The translations under genes and the position numbers were made by a program. Positions 13,183 to 24,823 of a stretch of DNA of 64,000 nucleotides are shown piece by piece. How positions within the stretch are numbered: the first letter of the stretch is position 1; every line of letters begins with the position of its first letter. Under the pieces are notes generated by a model. The model worked only from the letters and a program-made list of their open reading frames with translations, was not told the origin of the DNA and made no database searches. The stretch lies in assembly GCA_002104945.1 (NCBI GenBank), contig MCFH01000027.1, forward strand, positions 146,001 through 210,000, read 5' to 3'. Source of the stretch: Piromyces finnis. Lineage: Eukaryota > Neocallimastigomycota > Neocallimastigomycetes > Neocallimastigales > Neocallimastigaceae.

Positions 13183-14052
13183 TGTAATAATTCCATTATA
13201 AATTATTATATAATAGAATTATTAACTACAATTTATTGATAAATTGAGAATAAAAAGAAAATAAATATTAATACTTATCTTTAAGTTCGAGTTTATTATA
13301 AGAGTAAAAATAATTTTACACTTTAATAAGTTAATATGTTTTATTATAACTAAGTTAAGTAAAATAAAATTAAAAAACGCTTTTATTATTATAATTTGTT
13401 TCTTATAATAATAACTCTTGATTTCTTAGAAGGGAATCAAGAGTCTTTATTTATATTATTTAATAAATTTAAAGTTTAAATTAAAATTTTATCTAATCTT
13501 AACAAAATAATTTTTTTTTGTTTAGGAAAAGATTAGAAGAAAAACCTAAACAAAGTTCGATCAACATTCTATACATATTGATCATCGTATATTTTAAGTA
13601 AAACCAATTATTTTAGAAATTGGAAAAAACCTTAAAATATCGATTCCTAAACAATGAATAATTATTTTAAAGTAATTAATTAAATAAATAATTAAATATA
13701 TTTGATAAAAATATAAAGTTAAATAAAAGTAATTAATTAAATTAATTAATTAAATGAATAAATATAATTAATAAAAATATAAAGTTAAATAAAAGTAATT
13801 AATTAAATTAATTAGTTAAATGCATAAATATAATTAATAAAAATATTAAATAAAATATTAATGAATAATATAATTAAATGGTTAAATGTAATTTAAGATA
13901 TTAAAATTAAGTGAAAATAAATAATTAAAATAAATTTAAATGAGAATAATTATTTAAATAGACTAATATTATTAACATTAATTAATGATTAATAATTAAT
14001 GATTTTAACTAAGAAATATTAATTATGTATCAAATAATTATTATTTCTTACA
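13183..14052 (-). repeat. Solo LTR of the element I family, minus orientation
   Basis: This 870-bp stretch runs TGTAATAATT...TTCTTACA and is the reverse complement of the element I 5' LTR at 59381-60247. It begins 18 bp upstream of the tRNA-Cys start. Its left flank is TTTTG. The matching right flank appears to be split by the later insertion of element A: TTT before A, and TTTTTG after A at 35898. Confidence 0.8.
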
Positions 14053-14055
14053 TTT

Positions 14056-14815
14056 TGATACAAGATGCATAGAAAAATATAATATTTTAAATATTTTATG
14101 AATAATATCTAATCCTTTTATAAATTGTATATCAATTACTAATGATAATAATAATTAAACTATATTAGTATAGATTATTATGACGCAAATGTTACACATA
14201 CATTAGAATAATTAGTTACACAAGAAAGGAAAAGATATAAAAGAGTGTGTTAAAGCAGAAGATATCAAGAGAGAGAACTTTTCATTTATAAATAATATTT
14301 GATATTTTAGTTTTAAGTATTAGTTTTATTTTATTTTATTTTTATATTAATAGTTTTAGTTTAAGTTAGTTTTAGGTTAATAATTACGTATTTAGTATTT
14401 ATTATATTTCCTTCAATTTAAATATTAGTTATAAAAGAAAAGAATATTTATTGTTTATTTTTACTATTTCAGAAAAGTTATATTTTATCATTAATAATAC
14501 TTTCATCAACATATTTTTATATTTACACATTATATTTAACTATTTATATTTATTCAATAATAACTTTCGATCCTATTAGTATTGAATGTTATTAATGTTA
14601 TAATCATAATAATAATAATAATTAAATAAAGAATCTTTAAACCAAAATCTATTTAATTATATTATTATAAAATTTATTATTTTTATTATTTATTTTTATT
14701 ATTATAAAATAGAAATAAATACAATATTAACTAATATATTATTCATATATCATTCCCTATTGCTAACGTTCATAATTATATTTTATTTATGGTGTTTTTG
14801 AAATATATTGCATCA
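14056..14815 (+). repeat. 5' LTR of element A (760 bp)
   Basis: Starts TGATACAAG and ends TTGCATCA; no difference from the 3' copy was seen by eye. It contains ATATAAAAGAG near 14236, a candidate TATA box. Insertion lies in a T run, so the exact target duplication (about 3-5 bases, T-rich) is ambiguous. Confidence 0.92.
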
Positions 14816-14822
14816 TAAAATT

Positions 14823-14840
14823 TGGTGGAGAATCCGGGCG
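14823..14840 (+). promoter_or_regulatory. Primer-binding site of element A
   Basis: TGGTGGAGAATCCGGGCG lies 8 bases after the 5' LTR. A TGG start fits pairing with a tRNA 3' CCA end. C and G share the core TGGTGGAGAA. The tRNA primer was not identified. Confidence 0.7.
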
Positions 14841-15070
14841 TAGCAATATTGAATAATATAAAACATTAATAGTATTATTTCTATTCTAATTATATTTATT
14901 TTTTTTTTTATTATTTTTAATTAAAATAAGTTCTTTTATATAAATAAAACTTTCTACTATAAAACTATTAAATATACACAAATATTATATATATATATAT
15001 AAAATTATTATAACAATAATATATAAGAAGTTATTATATAAATTTATTTTAAAATAAATAAATAATTAAA

Positions 15071-16528
15071 ATGGTTGACGCCACTAAAGTAAAAAGAGAC
15101 CTTCCATACCTCTGCGATTATGGAAAGGATATTGATTCCTGGATGGAGGATTTTATAAGTGTCATGGAGATCCATGATATACAAGAGCCCTCTAGAATAT
15201 TTGTGTGGTTAAAAGTTGCCGTTGAAGCAGATATCAAGAATGTTTTGAAATCTTTATGTACCTCTCATAATAACGTTAAAAGGTATCCTACTTATAAAGA
15301 GGTACAATCTGCTATTGAAGATTATCTGGAAATAAAGCCAGGGGATAAATGTTCAGTATTAAAAACATTAAAAATTAAACAAAACGAAACTATAAAAAGC
15401 TTCAACTATAAATACTTAACTCTTTACCACCGCTTGGAAAGAGATTTTATGAAAATTATTTCTGTGGATGACTATTTAAACTCTATTAAGAAAAGAGTTT
15501 ATCCACACTCCCAAGTTATATTAGCCGAATGTGAAACATTATCTGAAGCTTTTAAAGTTGCTGAAAAGGCTGAGAAAGCCGAAAGAAGAACCATAGAAAG
15601 TACTGAAACTAACAATATTTCTATGGTATACCAAAATACAAAAAATACTCGAAATGTTTTGTTAGACCATCCGTTATATAGAGGATTAGTAGATGATGAT
15701 AATGTTAATATTAACCATAGCAATTTTAATAACTCTTATTCAAATTATGTACAAGAAAAGCCTATCGGAAGATCCTATCCAGGTATCCCAAGAAATTATG
15801 AAAATGTGTATTTTAATAATAGTAACTTCCGGAGTATCAGATGTTACTATTGCAAGCAAATGGGACATAAAGCTAGTGAATGCCCAAATAAAAGAGAAAG
15901 AAATAATTTCAATAATTTCAATAATTTTAATCAATTTAATAATCAAAGAAATTCTTATAACAGATATGGAAATTTATATAATAATAATGATAACAATAAT
16001 TACAACAATAATAGTTATTTAAATGGATTTAATACTAATACTAATAACAACAACCAAAAGGATAATAGAAACATTAATGAAAATAATTATATGGATTATC
16101 ATCATAAAAATAACTATAATAATATGAATAACAATTATTATATGTACACCAATAATGATTATAAGAAAGGTAATTTTAATCCAAATGGAAATTACAATTA
16201 TAATGAAAGTAATAATATTAATAGCTACAATAATTATAATAATACTATTGGATATAATGGATATAATAATAATGGTTTTAATAGTTATAATAAAAACAAC
16301 ACAATGAATAATAATACATTTAATAACGTCAGTAATGTTAATAAGAATAATATGAGGAACAACATTAATGATAGTGATAACAGGAACAATATTAATAATA
16401 ATTACCCTAATCAATTAAATAATCAATATTATAATAATTATTATAATAAGACCTTACCAGAAAATAATTACAATAAAGCAACCAAAATAAATTTAAACAA
16501 TCCATCTGAATCAAATAATTTAAACTAG
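15071..16528 (+). CDS. gag: Element A Gag
   Basis: 485 residues from the first ATG after the leader. Residues 1 to about 190 are a helical capsid-like region of the retrotransposon Gag type. A zinc knuckle CYYCKQMGHKASEC lies at about 258-271 (CX2CX4HX4C), the nucleic-acid-binding motif of Gag. Residues 275-485 are mostly Asn and Tyr, a composition shared with Gag of C. The frame ends in TTA AAC TAG, which forms part of the frameshift signal. Gag assembles the particle and packages RNA (family knowledge). The frame is intact. Confidence 0.92.
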   Translation: MVDATKVKRDLPYLCDYGKDIDSWMEDFISVMEIHDIQEPSRIFVWLKVAVEADIKNVLKSLCTSHNNVKRYPTYKEVQSAIEDYLEIKPGDKCSVLKTLKIKQNETIKSFNYKYLTLYHRLERDFMKIISVDDYLNSIKKRVYPHSQVILAECETLSEAFKVAEKAEKAERRTIESTETNNISMVYQNTKNTRNVLLDHPLYRGLVDDDNVNINHSNFNNSYSNYVQEKPIGRSYPGIPRNYENVYFNNSNFRSIRCYYCKQMGHKASECPNKRERNNFNNFNNFNQFNNQRNSYNRYGNLYNNNDNNNYNNNSYLNGFNTNTNNNNQKDNRNINENNYMDYHHKNNYNNMNNNYYMYTNNDYKKGNFNPNGNYNYNESNNINSYNNYNNTIGYNGYNNNGFNSYNKNNTMNNNTFNNVSNVNKNNMRNNINDSDNRNNINNNYPNQLNNQYYNNYYNKTLPENNYNKATKINLNNPSESNNLN

Positions 16529-16551
16529 TTTATGGGAGAAGGACAACTCCC
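16519..16551 (+). promoter_or_regulatory. -1 ribosomal frameshift signal, element A
   Basis: The slippery heptamer T TTA AAC (16519-16525) is in the correct phase with the Gag frame and directly before the Gag stop TAG. Eight bases later a hairpin GGGAG/CTCCC follows (16534-16538 with 16547-16551). The pol frame is -1 to gag and stays open across this point. The same layout occurs in C and G. Confidence 0.85.
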
Positions 16552-19500
16552 AGTAATCAAACCAAGTTTGGCAATTCTTTTGATTCAAATGATGAAATAA
16601 ATGAAAATATTATGTATGTTCATAATAATAATAATGAACTAAACGGGGATAATTATTTCTATGATAGTCATAATGTTAATTTTAACAACAATCCTAATAC
16701 TAATTTTATTTATAATGATACTAATAATAATAATAATAATAATTCTTATGATATTAATAATAATAATAATTATATATATGACAATAATACTTATGTTTAT
16801 GATATTAAACACAATGATAATAATTATGATATTAGTGATAATAAGGATAACTATATATATAATGAAAATAACTATGATGTTTATGCTACTAACTATAATA
16901 ATCATGATGATAATAATAATAATAAAGACTTTAACATAAATTGTGAAAATATTTATAATAATATCAACGAATATAAATGTAACAATATTAATAATATTAA
17001 TAAAGACAATGATAAGTACATGGAAAACAACAATAATGCTTATGAGAAAGATTATGGAATATTAAATAATTCTTGTGGGTGTGATAGAAGTTGTACATCT
17101 AATAATAATAATATGATAAGAAATTGTAAGACATTAAATATAAAAGAACAATATTATAATAGACAACAAGAAAATAAGAATGAGTACTGCCATATAGGTG
17201 AAGATAATGAAGTGGTAGCTGTTACTCAGAAGAATGAAAAATTAAATAAGTCTAAAAGGTTAACACCATTTAAAGATACCGAAAGAAAATTAAAAGAAAA
17301 CCCTATTCCTTTTAGCACACCTGCTTTAAAATTAGCTAAACGGAAAATGAACAATAATAAAACTAATAAAAGCGTAGCTATGGATGAAGATACCACATTA
17401 GAGGAAACTATTGAAACCAATACTATGAATGAAAATAAAAGTCCAGATAATAATCCAAAGAAGGAAAAACAGGTATCATTTTCTGAAGATGTGAAATCAA
17501 TTAAAGAATCAGAAATAATAGTTTTAGATGATAATATTACCAAAGGAAATAACAAAAGTGATAAAGTCTTAGAAACTACTAATGATACTAGTAAAACAAA
17601 TAAATTAAATTACTTAGATTTGTCTGTTATAAATAAACCCAATATTTCAAATGCAAAATAATTAAGTAAACAAGAAAAATTAAATGAAATAAAGAATAAT
17701 TTAAATGATAGTATAAAAGAAATCCAATCTCTGAGTAAAACTAGTAATCCAAAATTAGAAAAACATATTAAAATGATGGAATTAATTGATGATTTCAAAA
17801 TCAATGATTTAATAAAAGAAGTTGCCTCAACTGATGTAGTAACAAAGTTAGGTTATCTTTTAGATTTATTTCCGAAATTTAGATCCGAATTTATTAAAGC
17901 TTTGAAATTAAAAGAAATTGATAAGAAATCTCTAATAAATGTTATGACTGTTATTGGAAGTCATAAAGTCATTAAGGTTAATGGATTTATAGAAAATCGA
18001 CCATCGGAAATATTCTTAGATTCTTGTGCTAGTGTAAACCTAATTACTACTGCTGCACTAAAGAAATTCAATATCAAGAAATTACCAGTTGGTAGAGTAT
18101 CTGAAAAAATATTTCAAGTGTACTCAAATAGTTCTATTGATTCAAATATCTATGAACTTAAGATTACAATTGGAAATCACACATTTACAGATCACTTTAG
18201 AGAGGTAGAAAAAGATGATATCTTTGATGTACTTGTTGGAATTGCTACATTAAAAAGAAATAATTTTATTTTAAATTTAGTTGACGATTCTTTATTACAT
18301 GTTAATAATAATAATGAATGTATTAAATTAACACATTTACTCTATGATGTAAATTTTAATAATTCAAATAATATTAATAAAGATGATGATAAAAACTATA
18401 TAGAGTACGAGTTGAGTAAATTTAATAGTGTGTGTTCTAATAATAATGCTCCTGATAAAATTTCCAATTTAAGAGTTTCTGATTTTATAAATAACTGTGA
18501 AAGTAATATATCTTATGTTCCTAATAATATTACTACTAAAAATAGTTATAAATCTGATGATAATGCTTTATTTAAAAATTCCTGTTCTAGTCCACTTCCT
18601 GTTTTTATATCAATTGTCAAAGAAGATATCTCTTCTAATATTTCTAATAATAATGGTAGTGATAAGAAGCAGCTTATTATAAATGATATAATAAATGAAA
18701 TACCTATTGATAGTAGAAATAATATAAAGCAACTATTTTCTGAGTATAGAGATGTAGTGGCAATAAAGACAGATGATTTAGGTCATTCTAAATTAATGCC
18801 ATATAGAATAAATTTAGTTCCTGGAACCCAACCTATTAAACAACATGCATATAGATTATCTAAAGTGCAAGCTGATGCATTAAAAAATGAATTAATTAAG
18901 CTTATTGATAATAAATTGATTGTTCCTTCTAGTTCGTCATGGTCATCCCCAGTAGTCTTAGTACCTAAGAAGAATAATCAAATAAGAATGTGTGTTGACT
19001 ATAGAAAGGTAAATAATTGTACTATAAAAGATGCATATGCACTTCCCTTGATTGATGATATTTTATACTATGTGGGTAATGCTACTATTTTATCTACTAT
19101 TGATTTGTTTTCGGGTTATCATCAAATATCTATGCATCCTGATGATAGAGACATAACTTGCTTCACTACCATATATGGAAATTTTAATTTCCAAGTTATG
19201 CCTTTTGGACTTTGTAATGCACCGGCCACTTTTCAACGTGAAATGAATCGTATATTTTTTGATTTAATTGGTGTATGTGTATTTGTTTATATAGATGACC
19301 TTGTTATTTATTCTAATTCATTGGAGCAACATTATGAAGACATCAAAAAGGTTTTTAAAATTTTACATAATAACGGTTTAAAAATTAATGTAGAGAAATG
19401 TCATTTTTTTAAAGAAGAAGTGGAACTACTTGGTCACACTCTTTCTACTAAAGGTATTAAACCTATTGATTCTAAAGTTCAAGTTATTATTAATTGGCTA

Positions 19501-19848
19501 CCGCCTAAAAATATTAAACAATTACGTTCGTTTTTAGGTGCTATTGGTTATTATAGAAAGTTCATTTCTAACTTTGCTCAAGTAGCCAAACCTTTATATG
19601 ATCTAACAAAAAAGAATGTTACATTTGAATGGAATGATATTTCTAATAATGCTTTTGATACTCTAAAAAATAAATTAGCTATCGCACCTATTCTTACTCC
19701 TCCAGATTTCAATAAACAATTTATAATACGTACTGATGCATCTAAATCAGGAATAGGTGGTGTACTTATTCAATTAGATAATGACGGCTTTGAAAAACCT
19801 CTCTATTTTGAAAGTAGAACATTATCTAATTCAGAATTAAATTATAGT
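16525..19848 (+). pseudogene. pol: Element A pol, 5' part: linker, protease, RT and start of RNase H (one nonsense codon)
   Basis: Read in the -1 frame from the slippery site. The first 380 codons are an Asn-rich linker ending in a TAA at 17659-17661, after which the same frame continues, so this looks like a single nonsense mutation. The protease motif reads FLDSCASVNLI (Asp codon 18019), where the family has D-T/S-G. RT follows with RMCVDYRKVN, VYIDDLVIYS (YIDD at 19288) and LRSFLGAIGYYRKF. RNase H starts with RTDASKSGIGG and stops after SELNYS, where B is inserted. The rest of pol is at 33156-35084. Confidence 0.9.
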
Positions 19849-20572
19849 TGTAAAGATATAATATATATCTTTAAATTATTTAATAATTAATTAATAATTA
19901 TTAAATAATAATTTTGATATTTTTAATGAAAAATTATTTATAAAATTTATTATATAAATTTTAAGGAATAATTAAATAAATATTAATTTTAAAATATCAA
20001 AATTGGAAATGAAATTTGGATAAATATTTAAATTAATGGATAATTAAATTTAAATATTTTAAATATTCAAATTAAATCTTAAAAAGTTCTTATTTAATTA
20101 AAAATAGTTTAATAACTTTAGCGTAGTTTTAAATTAGTATTTTTTAATAGTAAATATATAATAAATAGTATTATTAATATTTAATTAATATATAGGTAAT
20201 ACATGGACTGTATTCAATTTGTAGTTTACTCAAATTGAATCAAAAGTGTATTTAATTAGTTTTAGTTTAGTTTTATTATTTTATTATTTAATTAAATTAG
20301 TATTAAATTAGTTTTGTTTATTTTATATTGAATATATGTATAATTAAATAGAATAGTATATTAAAATATAATTTGTAAAAAATATAAATACATGTAAAAT
20401 TTCATAGTTAAACGATGTAATTGTTATTGACTATAGTTTAGTTAATAACTAAATAAGAATAAATAAAAGAGGATATAAATAAATTTTGTTTTGTTTTTAA
20501 TTTTTTATTTTTAGTGTTTTTGTTTTATTGTAAAAAATTTTATAATCTGTTTTAAATTTTAAAATTTTTACA
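19849..20572 (+). repeat. 5' LTR of element B (724 bp)
   Basis: Starts TGTAAAGATATA and ends ATTTTTACA. No difference from the 3' LTR at 32427-33150 was seen. TATAAATA lies at 20383-20390, and the self-priming match begins 34 bases later at 20417. Confidence 0.95.
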
Positions 20573-20583
20573 ATAACAATTAC
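20417..20583 (+). promoter_or_regulatory. Self-priming pair of element B
   Basis: GTAATTGTTAT in the LTR (20417-20427) is the exact reverse complement of ATAACAATTAC (20573-20583), the first 11 bases after the LTR. The match extends two bases into the LTR end. Position and length resemble the 11-nt self-primer of Schizosaccharomyces Tf1. No TGG-type tRNA primer site is present. Confidence 0.8.
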
Positions 20584-20649
20584 CTTTTGCATAATAAAAC
20601 ACGTTATAAAATTTTTCTAATAAAACATATTTTAAATTTTTTTTTCATA

Positions 20650-20815
20650 TCTACCGCGTTTCTAGGAAAATCTACCGTGTGTATAGGGAATCTACCGCGT
20701 TTCTAGGAAAATCTACTGTGTGTATAGGGAATCTACCGCGTTTCTAGGAAAATCTACTGTGTGTATAGGGAATCTACCGCGTTTTTAGGAAAATCTACCG
20801 CGTTTCGGAATTTCA
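20650..20815 (+). repeat. 41-bp tandem repeat in the B leader
   Basis: About four copies of a 41-bp unit made of two related halves, one with TCTACCGCGTTTCTAGG and one with TCTACTGTGTGTATAGGG. It is GC-rich against its surroundings. TACCGCG also occurs once in the leader of F (36993-36999). Confidence 0.8.
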
Positions 20816-20880
20816 TCGTACCTTCTGAGGGCTAGTTAACTTGGTGCTTGTTACTCAAAGGTCTTCCATATATATTGAAT

Positions 20881-20983
20881 ATATTTAATTTTGTTATAAT
20901 ATTTTTAAGAGCTCGTCTAACACCGTTTGACAGGATAGAGTTACGACGACATCTTAACTAAAATATTATAAAAAATTAAATAT
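20881..20983 (+). promoter_or_regulatory. Long leader hairpin upstream of B gag
   Basis: An imperfect inverted repeat of about 35-40 bp per arm encloses a loop with TTTGACAGGATAGAG. It lies about 65 bases before the first gag ATG. Closely related hairpins occur eight times in the leader of E. It is a candidate RNA packaging or translation element (inference). Confidence 0.7.
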
Positions 20984-21047
20984 TTATAACATAATCATAT
21001 TGGAAGAAATAAACCATCTCTTAGATAAATTACACTTAAACGAAAAC

Positions 21048-23135
21048 ATGGAACGCCAAGGAGCGTCCTTGAGGATAGTTAATGATCCTCCGGTTTTCAC
21101 AGGCCGCAGACAAGAACTAGACGGGTTCTTGACTAGGGTTGAGCTAGCTATTGAAGCTAACCCTGATAGATTCGTTAATGATGAAGCGAGAGTCCGCTTC
21201 TTGATATCCTACTTTGTTAATAGACCTTTAGAATGGGCCGCCCGTTTAAGACAAAATAACGACGCCGTTCTAAGGAACTATGATCAATTTATTACTGCCC
21301 TTCGTACCAATTTCGGGGATCCGAATAATGATACGATTGTTGCAAATGGAAGACTTTGCAACATTAAACAAAGAAAATTTGGTAAGGTGTTCGAATACAT
21401 TAACGAATTTCAACGCGTTAGCCAAAATTCGAATTTCAATGAAGCAGCAAAAATATACATGTTCGCAAAAGGATTACATCCAAAAATGCGTGAACATTTA
21501 GCTGTAGTGAATCCAAATCCCTCTCAATTAGAGCGTCTTTATTCTGATGTCCTTAGTATTGAAAATCTTACTAAGAGAAATGATATCAGTGAATATTACA
21601 TGACGCATCAAGACCGAAGAAATTATAACCAAAATGATCCTATGGATGTGGACTTATATAGGATCAGTTTAGGTCAAAGAAAGGTTAATTACTTCCCTCC
21701 TCATAGAAGTAATTATGATGAAAATAAAATAAATCGCACTGAGGCTAAGAAGAAGGGAGTTTGCTTTACTTGTGGAAAGTCTGGACACTTTCAATTCAAT
21801 TGTCCAAACAAAAAGAAACCAAAAAATGTAAAAATTATCAAGAGATGCTATTCAGAAGACGAAGCTAGCCCTTCAATCAAGAAAATTAAAAAGGATAATC
21901 TTAATTCCAAGGGAACTTCAAACATATTCGAAATTCATAAAGGTGAAAAGAAAAATATCATTGATTTTTATATCAAAACCAATGATATTGATGAAGTCAA
22001 GGCTAAGGTACTTATTGATTCTGGTTCCGATCTTAATTTCATCCACCCCGAGTTCGCCCGAGTCAATAATATTAAACTTTCAAATATTGCTGAATCTTTC
22101 AAGGTTTCTGGTTTAGGGCAAGGTACATCTACCGTGAAAAAGGAATCCGAAAAGTGCATCCTTCGTTTGAGAAATCATTACGAAATCATTCAATTATATG
22201 CACTTAGAATTCCTGAAGTTGATATAATTCTTGGAGTACCTTGGATCGAGAAACATTGTCCGGTTTATTATCACGATTCCTCCAAAATTGCCTTTAGCTC
22301 CGGATACTGTGCTCGACACTGTAATGTAGGTAAAAGGAAAAATAAGGGCACAATCAATAAGAATAGGGAATCTATGACATCATCAAGAAAAGGGAAAGAA
22401 GCTGTCTTGGATAGTGAAAACGAACAATCCTATTGTAGTGACCTTGGTTCCCCCGAATATGACGAATCCTCTTATTGTGACTCCAGTGATGACGAGGAAA
22501 CTGTTAATATTAGAGGTCGAAGAACCTCTGTTAAAACCATTAGTAAATTAGATAGTTTGGATAAAATTAAATGTAGTAACAGTTTAAATAATAATAATGA
22601 TAATAATTGTATTTTTAAATGTATATGTAATGACATTAATTGTATTGATGAAAATTTAAATAAAGATAATAATTCGGTCACTGGACCAAAACAGTACTCA
22701 TTTTCAAAAAACGTGTGTAATAATAATAATTCTCGTGTATTAAATTCAGTTAGTAACTGTAATGATTTATTTTGTAATATTATTAATAAATGTAAAAGTG
22801 AAAGTGATAATTTGAATAAAGATAAAAAATCTATTGAAATTCCAAAACAATATTTATTATTTAAAGAGGTTTTTAATGAAAAGAATTGTAATATTTTACC
22901 TCCACATCGTGAATACGATTGTGAAATCCGATTAAAGGATAATGCTAACTTGTTTTATGGTCCTCTTTATCCTTTAACTGAGGCAGAGAGAGATGAATTA
23001 AAAAATTATATCAATGAAAATTTAGAAAAAGGTTTCATTAGGAAATCTTCATCTCCTGCCGGTGCACCAGTTTTATTTGTCAAAAAGAAAGATGGATCAT
23101 TAAGACTTTGCGTTGATTATAGGAAACTTAATGAC
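21048..23135 (+). CDS. gag-pol: Element B Gag-Pol, 5' piece: Gag, protease and start of RT
   Basis: The frame is open from 20958, but the first ATG is at 21048 (MERQGASLR...). A TTG at 21000 is an unlikely start. The Gag capsid-like region is followed by zinc knuckle [14 protein letters not shown] (residues about 239-252) and then protease with [12 protein letters not shown] (Asp codon 22017). After a Ser/Asn-rich linker comes the RT N terminus with [35 protein letters not shown] and VDYRKLND. The frame is cut after GAC by the 431-bp LTR and resumes at 23572. Gag and Pol form a single frame with no frameshift, as in Tf1. Confidence 0.92.
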
Positions 23136-23566
23136 TGTAATGAATACTAGAAATAACTAAATTGTCTTAGTGGTTAGTAGCTAAGACTTTGAGTCTGAAT
23201 GACACTAGTTCGAGACCTCATAGATACTATTTTAAAAAAATTATTTTATTTTATTTTATTTTTAAATTTTATTTTATATGAAGATTATTGATTGGTTAAG
23301 AATTTTAAGTTGAAAAAATTTTATAAATTAATTTAAAAAATTTTTAGTATAAATACGAGTGAATTTTCCCAAATATTTTAAAGAATCGAGATTTTATTAA
23401 TAAATAATTATATTATTAAACACTAACTTATTAAGTTAAATTCTATGTGTTTTTAATGATATTTTTATAAATTAATAATTTACAGAATATTTTAAAGTGT
23501 TAATATTACTAAGTTATTTAGTAAATATTATAATTTGTTTTATTGTTAAAGACACATTTCTTTACA
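23136..23566 (+). repeat. 431-bp solo LTR (or LTR-like element) carrying a tRNA-like segment
   Basis: The sequence TGTAATGAA...TTTCTTTACA interrupts the B RT codons and is flanked by the 5-bp duplication ATGAC (23131-23135 and 23567-23571). Terminal TGTAA/TTACA repeats and a TATAAATA box (23348-23355) match lineage 2 LTRs. No second copy is in the window. Confidence 0.75.
23160..23232 (+). other. tRNA-Gln-like segment with A and B boxes
   Basis: TGTCTTAGTGGTTAG (23163-23177) resembles a tRNA A box and AGTTCGAGACC (23207-23217) a B box. Between them AGACTTTGAGTCT resembles the anticodon arm of tRNA-Gln(UUG). The acceptor and T stems pair poorly, so this is not a working tRNA; it may serve as a Pol III promoter or be a relic. 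Confidence 0.55.
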
Positions 23567-23571
23567 ATGAC

Positions 23572-24823
23572 ATGACAATTAGAAATTCATATCCTCTTCC
23601 GTTAATTGGTGACTTATTGGATAGAGTGAAAGGTGCAAAATACTTTACTAAGTTGGACTTAAAGTCTGCTTATAATTTAGTTAGAATCAAAGAGGGTGAT
23701 GAATACAAAACTGCCTTTAGAACAAGATATGGGCATTTTGAATATCTCGTCATGCCTTTTGGTTTAAAGAATGCACCAGCTACGTTTCAACATTTCATAA
23801 ATGATGTCCTTAGTGATTACTTAGATGATTTTGCTATATCATATATTGATGATATTCTAATATATTCAAATAGCCTAGAAGAACATCATGAACATGTTAA
23901 AAAAGTATTGAAAAAATTATTAGAAAATAATTTATATGTTAAGTTAGAGAAGTGTGAGTTTGATGTTTCAGAAACCACTTTCCTTGGTTATGTATTATCC
24001 AAAGATGGTCTGAAAATGAATAGAGATAAAGTTAAAGCTATCCTCGACTGGCCTGTTCCTACAAACGTTAAAGAAGTTCAATCCTTTATTGGATTATGTA
24101 ATTATTATAGAATTTTTATTAAAGACTTTGCGAAAATTGCTAGTCCTCTACACAAACTTACTAGGAAAAATGTTCCTTTTAATTGGGTTTCTGAGTGTCA
24201 AAATGCATTTGTTACACTTAAAAAGGCTTTTACTTCAGCTCCTATCTTAATGAACCCTGATAGCAACAAACCTTTTATTGTTGAGACTGACGCTAGTAAC
24301 TTTGCTGTCGGTGCAATTCTTTCACAAGAATTTGAAGGGCAATTGCACCCTATTGCTTTTATTTCATCTAGCTTAACCAAGTCTCAAAGAAACTATCAAA
24401 TTTATGATAAAGAGTTGCTCGCTATCAAAGTGGCTCTTGAAGAATGGAGGCATTATCTGGAAGGTGCAAAGCATCAGTTCATCATTTATACTGATCATAA
24501 GAATTTAACCTTTCCAAGAAAGCCTGAGATGCTCTCACAACGACAGATAAGATGGTATGAATTTTTATCAAGATTTGATTTTAAGTTAATTTATAGAGCT
24601 GGAAAAAAGTCTGGTAAACCTGATTTGTTATCCAGACGTAGTGATCATATCTGTAATATTTATAATAATGATAGGATTAATGAAAATATTGAATGTAGTA
24701 ATTTTAGTTGTAATTTTATTTCATGTAATGTAATTAATTCTTTTAATAAAGATGATTCTTTAATTAATTCTATTCTATGTTCCTTAAAAAATGATGATTT
24801 ATATAATAAAGTTTGTGTATTTC
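23572..24823 (+). CDS. gag-pol: Element B Gag-Pol, middle piece: RT and RNase H
   Basis: Continues the B frame after the 431-bp insertion, beginning MTIRNSYPLPLIGDLLDRV. It contains the RT active site SYIDDILIYS (YIDD at 23842), FLGYVLSKDGLKM, and RNase H with VETDASNFAVGAILSQ, IYDKELLAIKVALEEWRHYL and YTDHKNL. It ends at KVCVF, where element E is inserted. RT copies the RNA and RNase H degrades the template. An ATG upstream at 23497 lies inside the solo LTR and is not a real start. Confidence 0.92.

Noticed and set aside
14823-14840. Naming the tRNA primer for TGGTGGAGAA in A, C and G.
   Set aside because: No tRNA ending TTCTCCACCA could be identified with confidence without a tRNA set from this genome.
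16019-16939. Ile-rich frames on both strands.
   Set aside because: Shadows of the Asn-codon runs (AAT) in element A Gag and linker.
23497-23571. An ATG at 23497 as the start of a separate RT protein.
   Set aside because: It lies within the inserted 431-bp LTR; the B frame continues from 23135 to 23572 across the duplication.
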